From contig JAHWDD010000008.1 in the NCBI GenBank assembly GCA_023897205.1, forward strand, positions 62,001 to 126,000: DNA of 64,000 bases. Direction: 5' to 3'. The notes below the pieces were generated by a model. That model did not search any database, was not told the origin of the DNA, and worked only from the letters and a program-made list of their open reading frames with translations. A program made the translations under genes and the position numbers. Below are positions 32,254 to 41,640 of the stretch, piece after piece. The first letter of the stretch is position 1; the number at the start of each line of letters is the position of its first letter. This DNA is from Exophiala sp. HKRS030. Its lineage: Eukaryota; Ascomycota; Eurotiomycetes; Chaetothyriales; Herpotrichiellaceae.

Positions 32254-33426
32254 ATGCAGCTCAAGTCGTTATCGACACTCCTCGCACTGCCCGCCGTAGC
32301 CTTCTCCTTCGCCTACCCTCCGTCGGAAGCCGAGGCCTTGCTTGAACTCCAACCCGCTGATGACACGATCGCACTCTCTCCCAAACTCGTCATTATCCCG
32401 GAAGTCGACGAAGAGCCTCTGGAGGTACCACCGCAAGGTGCCACGCTCACCAGGGTCGGTCCGCAGCGTGCGTTGCCTGCGCAGAAGCCTGCGGCGGAGG
32501 AGGAGGAGACCGACGACGAAGACGACACCCCTCTGCCAGTGGTCGTCTGGCACGGCCTGGGCGATTCAGCGGACGCAGAGGGATTGAAAGAGGTTGCCGA
32601 GTTGATCGAGCAGGTCCACCCGGGGACGTACACGTACCTCATTTCAGCCACGGGCGCGGCGGGGTCCGCGGACCGCCAGGCGTCGTTCTTCGGCAACGTC
32701 ACCCGACAGCTCGACCACGTCTGCCACGCGCTGGCCGAGGACCCCATCCTGAGGACCGCCCCGGCGATCGACGCCGTCGGGTTCAGCCAGGGCGGCCAGT
32801 TCCTGAGGGGCTACGTCGAACGCTGCGGCGGCTGGGCCCCCCGGGTGCGGTCGCTCGTCACCTTCGGCAGCCAGCACAACGGCATCGCCGAGTTCCAAAA
32901 GTGCGCCAGCCCGACGGACTGGGTCTGCCGGGGCGCCAACGCGGTCCTGGGGGGCGGCACGGTGTGGTCGGACTTTGTGCAGTCCCGCCTCGTGCCCGCG
33001 CAGTACTACCGCGGCGAGACGGACGACGACCGCGCAAACTACCTGGAACACTCCAACTTTCTCGCCGACATCAACAACGAGCGCGGGGCCAAGAACGCGA
33101 CGTACGCCGAGAACCTGGCCGCCCTGGACAAGTTCGTCATGGTCCTGTTCGACGACGACCGGACGGTGGTCCCCAAGGAGACCGGCTGGTTCGCCGACGT
33201 CAACATGACGGGCGGCTACGCCGTGACCCCGCTGAGGCAGAGGCCCATCTACGAGGAGGACTGGATCGGCCTGAAGAGGTTGGACGAGAAGGGCGGCCTG
33301 GACTTTGTCCGCCTGGCGGGGGAACACATGCAGTTGCTCGACGACGACCTGGTCCGCCTCTTTGCAAAGTATTTCGGTCCGGCCGGGAAGAAGTTCGGTG
33401 CGTCGTGGCCAAAGTGGGAGCCGTGA
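32254..33426 (+). CDS. PPT1: Palmitoyl-protein thioesterase
   Basis: Intronless, 390 residues. A signal peptide covers about residues 1-20 (LKSLSTLLALPAVAFSFA). An acidic, Pro-rich segment at about 25-92 precedes the alpha/beta-hydrolase domain, which begins PLPVVVWHGLGDS. The nucleophile elbow GFSQGG places Ser178. By alignment with human PPT1, Asp302 (in LFDDDRTVVP) and His358 (in AGEHMQ) complete the triad. TFGSQHNGI and the DWIGLKRLDEKG block are family marks. Sequons NVT, NAT and NMT suit secretion. The enzyme removes fatty acyl groups from S-acylated proteins in the vacuole. The 60-70 residue acidic insert after the signal peptide is longer than in animal enzymes. The coding strand is unusually GC-rich compared with its neighbours. 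Confidence 0.92.
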   Translation: MQLKSLSTLLALPAVAFSFAYPPSEAEALLELQPADDTIALSPKLVIIPEVDEEPLEVPPQGATLTRVGPQRALPAQKPAAEEEETDDEDDTPLPVVVWHGLGDSADAEGLKEVAELIEQVHPGTYTYLISATGAAGSADRQASFFGNVTRQLDHVCHALAEDPILRTAPAIDAVGFSQGGQFLRGYVERCGGWAPRVRSLVTFGSQHNGIAEFQKCASPTDWVCRGANAVLGGGTVWSDFVQSRLVPAQYYRGETDDDRANYLEHSNFLADINNERGAKNATYAENLAALDKFVMVLFDDDRTVVPKETGWFADVNMTGGYAVTPLRQRPIYEEDWIGLKRLDEKGGLDFVRLAGEHMQLLDDDLVRLFAKYFGPAGKKFGASWPKWEP

Positions 33427-35010
33427 TTACTCTTTCTTTTTGCTATTTCATGGTTCCGATGGGCGTATTGTCACAACTTTTGTTATAGCAAGGTCGCCTC
33501 GGCGATCGATATGTCTAAATGATACTACTGTAACATCACCGCCAGCCGTTCAACCCTTTTCCTTTCCTATGTGTCATTATAAAGTGCTCGACATTCGACA
33601 CACTTGATGGAGAATCTTTGTTCGGTCAGTACGGAGTACTGACCGAGTCTCTCAGTTTTTTTTGGTGCCTGATCTTTTGAGGCTTTGTCTGAGCAGTAGC
33701 TACTATATGGTCAGAGACCCTCCCACGAGGGGGAATAGTATCATCCATACTACCCACCCCTTACATGAAGGGTAACAAAACTAGTATGGAAGAGGGAACT
33801 ACAACTCATGGTCAAGTGAAGACTGCAAAATAGAAAAGTCGTCGCGACTGACTCTCCCATCTAAGCGTCGTGGGCTTGTTTCGGGGGTGGGTCAAAATGG
33901 CTGCCCAATTTTTAATCGTTTTATTTTTCCCTTTCGAGGAGAAATCTGATGTATGCACGCTGAGAAGGAAGAAGACATCTTTTTTTTTTCTTCTGGCGCG
34001 TACCTCTGGGAAACGTTATACCTACGTGGGTAAGTGGCGGTACTGTGTGCGACTGCTACGATCAGACTAGCCACCTGTCTAGGTAAGGGGGGAGGTGGTC
34101 CTCCATGTACTTCAGGAACGAGGTCCGCGTTGACTCTCTCATTTGTGAACAGCAAACAGCGAACGTATTTTCTCTCTTCTCTTCTTTTTCCTTTTTTTGG
34201 TAAAGAGACAAGTCCTGAAGAAACCAAAGCCCAACCCAACTCAACCCCAAATAATCCGAACAAGAGACAGAGAGAGAGAGAGAGAGAGAAAGACTTTCAT
34301 TGTTTGGTCTCTCCCCGGGGGAGTGATTCCGCCGGAGCCTTGCTGCCTTGCTGCCTTGGTGACTTTTTTTGGCTGTTTCTATCCGCCCTCTTCTTTCCTT
34401 TCTGTAGAAGAAAAGACATTCATGACTGCTCATGCCCCCATTGTTCTCTCATTCCCCCCACTTTCTTGTCCTTTTCGCTCACCAGAAGGCAACATTGATG
34501 ATTGCTGTTCAATGTTGTTGAGGTGCAATACCCATGGGAGAGAAGGCACCCCGCGGCAATGCCATGCATTTGATTGTTTTTGGTGGTTGTTCCCCCCCCC
34601 TCCTCCCAGAAAAGCCCCCCTAAAAATGGAAGCAGGCAGATATGGGGTGATGTGATTGTCAAACAGTGACAAAGGATCATCCTCGCCTCCTTGTTGATGA
34701 TTGAGGGCAGTGGCCCGAAGAACACCAACCAGGAAGGGAGAGAAAGAAAATCGCTTGGGCAGAATTCAAACAAACAGAATCACGACACCAAGGAGTTTGA
34801 TGTTTCCTGCCCCTGGGAAGATTTTGTGATGGAATATAAATCCTGTCCCTCGTGACGAAAACGAAGAGAGAAGAAGGAAAGAAAAAACCCAAACCCACAC
34901 CAGACATCAGACATCAATAGAAACAACGGCAAGAATATTGCCGTCCTTCAACACCTGTCTGCTCTGCTGAACAAACAACGCGTCGGACGCAAAGGCATGC
35001 TCGTACTGCC
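33427..35010. other. Intergenic region with low-complexity tracts
   Basis: It holds one TACGGAGTA nonamer at 33630-33638, an (AG)10 microsatellite at about 34269-34289, and poly-C and poly-T tracts. Frames here are low-complexity shadows. I see no gene; the right part may be the 5' leader of the next small gene. Confidence 0.4.
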
Positions 35011-35509
35011 ATGGCCCATCCATCTACATCCGAGAACCTTTTGGCTCGAACAGCGGTCCACTGGGCCGAATACCGTATCAATCGACAGGCTGGTCTCTCC
35101 AGGGACGGCGATCTATCCGAAATTGCCCGAAACGCCTTGGAGTTTCTCACCATGACGGAGTGCAGCTTTGTCCATATCAAAACCGACGTTCAGGATGTTC
35201 TTCTTCACTGGGATGTGTTTGGAGCCGAAGGACCGCCAGAGATTGAAATCTTCACAAGACGTCTTGTTCAGCAACAGCCCGAGGCCGACAAGTCCAGCTT
35301 CATCGCAGAAAATGCATACACTGCAACCAAGGTGCGATTGCATCGGAAGCTGCGAGAGATCATCACGGGCGAGGAAGTCATTTCCAGTGAGTACATGGCC
35401 TTCCCTGTCTTGTGGTCGACTATCATTTCGGCTGTTTTTTTGTGGTCATAGTCACAGCACGCTAACCTGAGTTCGTCATGTAGACGCCACAAGCTACATC
35501 AAATACTGA
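35011..35509 (+). CDS. Small orphan protein, 133 aa, two exons
   Basis: Exon 1 35011-35386 and exon 2 35484-35509 join across a 97-bp intron (GTGAGT, GCTAAC branch site, GTAG acceptor), ending VISNATSYIKY. The protein is mostly alpha-helical and acidic, with amphipathic segments such as GDLSEIARNALEFLTMTE and a C-terminal TKVRLHRKLREIITGEE. No signal peptide or membrane segment is visible. No family recognised. The clean intron and balanced composition favour a real gene, but without homology it stays tentative. Confidence 0.5.
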
Positions 35510-36064
35510 AAATTCAGTATTCAATGTGGCCCTGGACGCAAGAGAATGCGTCATCGTGGCGTTCCGACCTTGAATTCCCTCGAGATACCCAAGTCCGTGC
35601 AACCGAGAAGATTGAGATGGGCGTCAATGTGTGGATGGTGTGCCGATTTCCCCAGCACGAGACCAATTGCCCGACGATAAGAGAGGCAGAGAGAGACCCT
35701 TTTTCCTTTGAAGAAAACAAAAGCCAAAAAAAGCCAAAAATAGGGGGAGAAAAAAAATGAGAGAAGTCACAAAGCTGGCTGCGGAACACGCGCTCATGGA
35801 AGTCCTCGTATTGTTAGACAAGCTCTGTATGGTTGTTTGAATGCTGAAAATCATCTTTCCAAGACTAGTACCCACACCTCTGTCAGGTAGGGAACGCTCC
35901 ATGCGCACAACGTGTGGACCTCATCCTGGCCCTGGCGAGTCGCAGTATGTAGCCTCAGGGTTTTCCAGAGAATTTTGACTCCTGACGATTCTGTAAAGTG
36001 ATACGTTTTTTCCAGTAAACGAAAGGGGTCAGAAAAGGAGGGGGCGGCCATGTACAGTTGGCGT
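35510..36064. other. Convergent spacer before the APH-like gene
   Basis: Presumed 3' UTRs of the orphan gene (plus) and the APH-like gene (minus); no other feature. Confidence 0.35.
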
Positions 36065-37369
36065 TCAACGTCTCTTTTCAACCTCCCGACGCTGTTGATT
36101 CTCCTTCATAAGCTTCCTCCAATCCCGCGGCGTATGCTTCATCCTGACTCCGGCATCTCTCGGGTTGATGTAGCCTCCGGCCGGGTGGCATCTGCAGAAG
36201 GGCCCACGAACGTAGCCGCCGGGGTGGTCGTTTGGATCTTCCGGCTCGTGCTCTCCCTCGTAGTTACGCAACTTGGCCTCAAAGACCTTCCAGCTGTACA
36301 CTTTGGATCCATAGTGGTCTTCTTTCAAATCGGGATGGACCCTGTCCCAGACACCACGGAAGAACCTCTCCGTGGGGCCGCCGGTCTTCATGACCCGGAA
36401 TCTCTCTGCCCACCAGGGATAGAATCCGGCCATTTCCCAGTCGATGATGGCCTCGATCTTGTCGTCCTTGACGATGATGTTGGTGAGGTTCAGATCCGCG
36501 TGCGTCATCACGAAGGGCGCATTGTCCGGAATGGTGTCTTTGACTTCCTGGAACCTCTCCTCGAGGACCTCGGGGTCCGCGATCCCGTGCCTCGCCACGA
36601 GGCACCACCGGATGTCTCCGGCAAGGTTCTCCAGCCACTCCTCGTCGGTGAAGCCAATGTCCACGCACCAGGGAGGATGGTCGGGGTCGCATATGCAGGT
36701 GAGACAATCCCCCAATCGGTCGCCGTTGACCTTTTGTGGGCGTGGCGCCGTCAGCTGCCGCATGTGCTTGAGGATGTCGACCATCTGGTCCTGATAGTTG
36801 CGGATCTGTCGACGCGAGAGGGTGTGCCAGATCGCCATGAGCTGCTTCCCCTGGGCCCTCGACTCGACCGTGAAATTGATGGGTGGCGCGGGGAACAGTC
36901 GCATCTCCTCCACGATGGGGATCTTCCGACCCAGATGCTCGCGCAGATAGACGTGCGTCATGTACCCGTTGCCGGCCGTGCCATCGTCGGGGTAGTCGCG
37001 CAACACCCAGTGGGACCCGAGATCCCACAGGCCTATGTTGTATCGGACGTGCATGATCTTGAGTCGTGGCGAGTACGACCTTGACTGACAGCCGATCGTC
37101 CAGCCGCATGCCCAGCACAACTCATTCTCCCGACTGAACGTCTTGAGGAACGATTCGTCCGCCCTGAACGGGCATTCTTCTTCCGTCTTGCACGTGCTGG
37201 CGAGGCACCGGCAACCGGGCGCCGTGCCCGGAGGGTTCCGAGCCCCTTCGAACCGCTGGCCAGGCCTGACGTTTTTGTATTGGAGGTCTGGGCGGCGGTA
37301 ATCATACTTGATGGGGGGATTCCCAGATTCGTAATCGACCAGCGGCATAGCTTCGTCGAAATGGAACAC
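36065..37369 (-). CDS. APH-like phosphotransferase (aminoglycoside/choline kinase fold)
   Basis: Intronless, 434 residues. The catalytic loop THADLNLTN gives His290, Asp292 and Asn297, and IIDWE gives the metal-binding Asp310, the Brenner-type motifs of the APH family. The N-lobe is marked by WDLGSHWVLRDYPDD. A Cys-rich segment lies before it at about 55-90 (CRCLASTCKTEEECPF, CWACGWTIGC), which is unusual for the family and might bind metal or be disulfide-linked. Fungal members are numerous and rarely characterised; small-molecule or protein phosphorylation is possible, and resistance need not be implied. Long antisense frames on the plus strand here are shadows. Confidence 0.82.
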   Translation of the reverse strand: MFHFDEAMPLVDYESGNPPIKYDYRRPDLQYKNVRPGQRFEGARNPPGTAPGCRCLASTCKTEEECPFRADESFLKTFSRENELCWACGWTIGCQSRSYSPRLKIMHVRYNIGLWDLGSHWVLRDYPDDGTAGNGYMTHVYLREHLGRKIPIVEEMRLFPAPPINFTVESRAQGKQLMAIWHTLSRRQIRNYQDQMVDILKHMRQLTAPRPQKVNGDRLGDCLTCICDPDHPPWCVDIGFTDEEWLENLAGDIRWCLVARHGIADPEVLEERFQEVKDTIPDNAPFVMTHADLNLTNIIVKDDKIEAIIDWEMAGFYPWWAERFRVMKTGGPTERFFRGVWDRVHPDLKEDHYGSKVYSWKVFEAKLRNYEGEHEPEDPNDHPGGYVRGPFCRCHPAGGYINPRDAGVRMKHTPRDWRKLMKENQQRREVEKRR

Positions 37370-38257
37370 TCGCTTTGGTACTGTGTGTCAGGAAGAGGAA
37401 TGCCGTTCAGCGGGAAGGGGGAGGGGGGGGGAAGGGTTGGTTTTATAGATCGGCCACGCATTGAGATTCAAAACGATGACCCTCGAGACCAATTGCTGTC
37501 CTTGGTAGATGGATTTGGAAATGGGACAAGGTCTGGAATGTTGCCTTGTTGTCACGCACTCGGCACATACCCTTCATGCACGTCTGAAACATGAATGCGC
37601 GGGCGCCATTTGCACTTGCCCTGCGCTCGCAACACGCAGCCTTTGGACATAGTCAGTCCATCGACTCAGTTACTTTCATCGATTGATGAGGCCTAGAGGT
37701 TGCGAGTTTGCACCAGGCTGACAAGAAACGAGACATCATAAACTGTCCACAGGGTCGATGGGTATTGCACGCTATACCCAAATAGTAGCCACTCTCTCTT
37801 TGACTGGAACGCGCCTATCACAGGCACTCCTCCCCCATATATACACCCCTCACAGGCATACCCTTTAACTAAACTCGCCTCGTCATAGGTACTCTCTTTA
37901 CCTAAAAATCGACCCCAATTGGGTGTCGAGTTTTCATCAGTCTACAACGCCAAATTGACTATTTTTTGGAAAATAGATGGTAGCATATTGTTGTGCGTAA
38001 TACAGAGGTGGTAGGATTTATATTCTTGCCGTCCACAGAGTGTGTTTGACTTCAGTTTGGGAAGTGGGAAATGTGAAATGTCGGAATGTGCCAGGGACAT
38101 ATGGAATGGAAACTACGGAGCAAGGACCGACAAACAACGTTGCAACAGCCTCCGATTACTACCTGGCAGTTTTACTTTTTAAGGATAGGTGTTGAGGAAT
38201 TGTTTTGCTTCTTCTTCTGTCTCCTTTTTTGGGGAGGGGAGGGAACAAAAAGGCCAA
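37370..38257. other. Intergenic region with a MITE scrap
   Basis: Upstream of the APH-like gene. It contains the short MITE remnant at 37991-38011. Otherwise no feature was found. Confidence 0.4.
37991..38011 (-). mobile_element. MITE remnant (21 bp)
   Basis: The reverse complement matches the subterminal segment of MITE copy 1 (CCACCTCTGCATTACGCACAA family) at 20 of 21 positions. No second end was found nearby, so this is a decayed or truncated copy. Confidence 0.55.
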
Positions 38258-39004
38258 CTAAAAAGTACACCCCGGCCCCTTCCAATGCAACGGCACCACA
38301 TCCTCGCCCAACCGTTCCATCTTCATCGATTTGGCGTAGAATGTCTCTGCCTCTTTTCCTCCTTGGTGCTGTCCGATGACCAACATGCACCTCCTGAGAT
38401 GCTCCATGTCCCCGACCACCTCCTGTACGCATGAGATCAACCACTTGCCTAGGCCCTGGCCACGCCATTCCGACGAGACCCAAACGTCGGTTAGGTAGAA
38501 GAAGGTGACGCGATCCGTGATCCCTCTGGCGAATCCGATTAGTGATGATGACGACGAGTCTTCTTTTTCTTTCTCGCTAGAGTCAATCCTTTTCGTCGTG
38601 GTCGTGGTCGTCGTCGGTGCTATTCCCTGTATCGTCGTCGTACCTTGCTTGTTCTTCTTCTGCTGCTGCTGCTGCCGTCGATGAACCCCCTCGGCAATCT
38701 CATGCAAAGTGGTCGACGGATCCGGTGGTAGTATCATACTCGAATCCATCGCGTCAGCAGTACCGGGGGCTGGAGGGGGCGACGGCGTGGGAGAATACAA
38801 TCCAAAACAAAACGAATGGTCCAACATGGTTCTCATTTCCGGCTCTGGCATCGATCTGGCCCAGTACATATCATCCGAGTCAAAGGCCTTCTGGAGCGTT
38901 GGGATGTGGATGAGAAACGGGTCCGTAGAGATCAAGAAACCATCTCGAGTCCAAGTTTTGCAGTGTTGAGCATTGTGAGGTGTTGTCGTTATCGTTCCGG
39001 ACAT
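38258..39004 (-). CDS. GNAT-family N-acetyltransferase
   Basis: Intronless, 248 residues. The N-terminus (WTRDGFLISTDPFLIHIPTL) and the block ARGITDRVTFFYLTDVWV fit the fungal GNAT group. The acetyl-CoA loop is EWRGQGLGKWLI, motif A with the R/Q-x-x-G-x-G/A signature. The C-terminus has FYAKSMKMERLGE. A stretch of about 65 residues (roughly 90-155), rich in Gln, Lys, Thr and Ser and containing poly-Gln and poly-Thr, interrupts the fold between the beta2 and beta3 strands; this looks like simple-sequence expansion. The substrate is unknown; small molecules or protein amines are possible. Confidence 0.78.
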   Translation of the reverse strand: MSGTITTTPHNAQHCKTWTRDGFLISTDPFLIHIPTLQKAFDSDDMYWARSMPEPEMRTMLDHSFCFGLYSPTPSPPPAPGTADAMDSSMILPPDPSTTLHEIAEGVHRRQQQQQKKNKQGTTTIQGIAPTTTTTTTKRIDSSEKEKEDSSSSSLIGFARGITDRVTFFYLTDVWVSSEWRGQGLGKWLISCVQEVVGDMEHLRRCMLVIGQHQGGKEAETFYAKSMKMERLGEDVVPLHWKGPGCTF

Positions 39005-39765
39005 TTTTTCCCGTCTTTTCGGCCAGTCGACTTTGTGTTTCGAGCGAGCATATAGAAGGTACTTTGGGTAGGTATATACCTAGAATTGTTACTACTCGAG
39101 TACTCGTCGTGGCATATAGTAAAAAATAAACTCCGTAACAATTCTTCTTCTCTCTCCCTCACGAAGGAGACGATTCTGAACAAGACTTTCCGGGGCAACT
39201 TACGTCACTACTTGTACATGCATTAGGGTGGACTAGGGGCCTCGGAAGCAGAAGTTTTTAAATTCACCAGAAGTACCAACAGGCACCGTACTCCGTACTG
39301 GTAATAACTGCGATTTCACGGCGAAGCCCGACTCCCAGACCTGATTTCCAGGTTGGCAACAACAGAAATCATCTCCCGTGGATTAGATCACTGATTCCTG
39401 TTCCAGTTATGAGGGCTAATGATAGGTACGCACGAGAAATTATTACAGACTATGAATGAACCATCATCAGTAAGAGTAGAGGCGAGAGAGTGTGACTGGA
39501 AGCTGAGTGAACAGAGAATGTGTTGAAATATCACGATATCTTACAGGGGTGAAGGCCTACAAGGGGGGTTAATGAGGCCTGAATATTTGGAGACCAGTGC
39601 CTATAATGCCCTTGAAAGACTAGGGGTGATACGGAGTTATCGGGTGGGCTTGTACGTCAAATAGGCACTAAAGACCTACTGTACAGTATTAGGTCAGAAG
39701 GATCAATCCTAATAGAGAAGGCTACCCGAGGGTGCGCGTTGTACCTGTTACCCTCCGTACTTTAC
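39005..39765. other. Intergenic region upstream of the GNAT gene
   Basis: An exact TACTCCGTA nonamer lies at 39289-39297, with near copies around 39129 and 39629. No gene was found. Confidence 0.4.
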
Positions 39766-39789
39766 CTACAATACATGCCTAGGTACCCA

Positions 39790-40860
39790 ACCAAGAGTAG
39801 GGTAATTTAACACGGAGCATAGTACGGAGTATACTACGGTGTATTGTACAATTAGTGTTTCGAAAACTCCCTTACTATTGTAGGAGGAGGAGGAGGAGTA
39901 GATCCACTTGTCGACCCACCCAGAGACCCATTCAGACTCGACGGCTTCTAGAGATGCTAACGTCTGGCTCACCTCGATTGTCTTGGTCAAGTCAAGCCTA
40001 GCCAATAACCCTTGTTGGCGTCGTTGTTGTTGACCACCTCCCGCGGGAGTCAGTGGTAGTAGTGGCAGTAGCAAATTCCGGATTCGACAATAATGAAGAC
40101 TCGTAGAATTCGAGTAGTTTAACCCCGGGTTTTTTTGTGTTGCCACGGCATCAGCATCAGTCTCGTCGAACCCTCCCTTGTGATTACCACTACCACTGCT
40201 ACTGTACCTCAGGCGACCGAGCCACTCCTCAAAAGAGACAATCTTGACGTCGTAATCGCCACTCAACGAGCCATCCGATCGACTCCTTGTTTTCTGTTGA
40301 AGAGCCTGTTGTACCATGCCGACGAGATCGCTCCATCTGACAGTGGCAGGGTCGACGGCGTGGCAGACTTGAGCTTGAGAGTCTTTGTGTTTTGTGCCGG
40401 CGGGAGCAGCAGCAGCAGCCGAGTGGTCCCTTGTCGTCATGAGTCCTCGAGCAACTTCGACAATCACGGCTGGCAACCGGTCGACGGGGATCCAGCTGAC
40501 GATCCCCGGTCTCAGGGACAACAACAACGGTCGACGGTGAGCCAGTTCCTTTGTAGCCACTGACGGCGCTGACTGACGAGATGAAGAGCAGGGAAGGGGA
40601 ATGTTTGACAGTGGCCGCGAAAGCCACCAGGTTCAGGACACCGTCCAAGCTCGGTCGGAACGAGTGTATGCTCTTGTTGAAGTCCACCGGCCACGCGCAG
40701 TGGATGATCTCGGTCGTCGTGGCGTACACCTGCAGGTAGTGGTACTCGTACTTGTCCAGGCCGAGGTCCGGTCTCGACAGGTCGGCCTTGAAGAAAGACA
40801 CACGCTCCGGTGACAAGTCGGTGGTCTTGAGAAGACATGTCGACTCGAAGGCCACCGAAC
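39790..40860 (-). pseudogene. Decayed thioester-reductase domain of an NRPS-like gene
   Basis: Two frames on the minus strand carry consecutive pieces of a Male-sterility/thioester-reductase (NAD-binding) domain. First comes VSFFKADLSRPDLGL...IIHCAWPVDFNKSIHSF...LLFISSVSAVSGY (40855 to about 40510). In another frame then follow VSWIPVDRLPAVIVEVARG and VRWSDLVGMVQQAL...VSFEEWLGRL (about 40510 to 39900). The catalytic segment normally between them, with the Y-x-x-x-K motif and the ILRVGQ strand, is missing: about 60-70 residues are deleted, with a frame change. No adenylation or carrier domain lies upstream on this strand. Reductase domains of this type release an aldehyde from a carrier-bound acyl chain. 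The gene looks dead; a badly mis-spliced living gene is the less likely alternative. Confidence 0.68.
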
Positions 40861-41103
40861 GTTGTCTTGCAATCTAACCGTCTCGATTGACTTCTGCCTC
40901 ATTCTAAGAGTCGGAGGAAAGAGAAGTGAGGGACGTCGAGGAGAAAACCCAATTTGGCAACTTCCACATTGTTGGAGCTGAAGCAGCAAGTCGAGGTAGG
41001 AGAAGGTGGAAGAATAGAGGCTGAGGAGGACTGTTGCCAGTCATCCGAGCCGTTCAGGAAGCCGACATATCTCTCTTCCCGTTATCTGATCTGTTGAGTA
41101 ATG

Positions 41104-41268
41104 TCATCCCCAATGTCCTCTGGGCGCCGCGCAAAGCTGCCGGCAACCTCTGCCCCCGTCACCCCTCCCCCCAAACAGTGTCATACTGTTCTCCCCGCCA
41201 GTAGCCAGTCTATGAGCCTCAAAGATGTCCGAGTTGGTGCCTCGCCCGTGCAAACATAGGAACCTCAT
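41104..41268 (-). pseudogene. N-terminal remnant of an FSH1-type serine hydrolase
   Basis: MRFLCLHGRGTNSDIFEAH is the classic start of fungal FSH1-domain hydrolases (PF03959), which often accompany polyketide synthase genes. After about 20 residues the similarity stops: the GFSQG nucleophile region and everything downstream are absent and the frame ends in unrelated sequence. I read it as a truncated relic. Confidence 0.6.
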
Positions 41269-41349
41269 TTTCGATGATTGAGAAGACGAAATGTACCTGT
41301 AGCATACTGATTTTGTCCCACTGAGGCACACTTACTTGTCACTGTGCAG

Positions 41350-41640
41350 GTCTGGGCGACGCGGCCAGAACCAGCACCGCCGCCATATGCGCGCAGCTGG
41401 CTAAGGGTTTACAGACGACGCCGGAGAATATCGATACGGAAAAGTCAATCCATTCGTACAGGGTGGACTTGTTGATGGCCGTGGATATTCGAGGCTGGAT
41501 TCTATAGCAGATCAAAGCCGACGTTACTTTGTGCCGAGCGGCCAGAATATTTGAAATCTACGCTGGCGGCCAAGATTACTACTACTACTACTACGGCTTC
41601 GAAACTGATTCCTGCGGGTCTATGGTAAGGATGATCTATA
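41350..41640 (+). pseudogene. Polyketide-synthase C-terminal carrier-domain remnant
   Basis: The plus strand from about 41352 reads GLGDAARTSTAAICAQLAKG, then LQTTPENIDTEKSIHSY, then RVDLLMAVDIRGWIL and a stop. This matches the acyl-carrier domain at the end of highly reducing polyketide synthases, where the consensus is SYGVDSLxAVExRxW. The phosphopantetheine-bearing Ser is Leu here and the preceding Gly is Arg. After the stop, QIKADVTL continues the family tail, then the frame shifts to a segment reading STLAAKI. Serine loss, stop and frameshift show an inactive fragment; nothing of the catalytic domains remains nearby. Confidence 0.7.

Noticed and set aside
32644..33327. 227-residue minus-strand frame
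   Set aside because: Antisense to the GC-rich thioesterase; low-complexity and without family motifs.
36050..37084. 344-residue open frame on the plus strand
   Set aside because: Antisense shadow of the APH-like gene, which carries clear catalytic motifs in the other direction.
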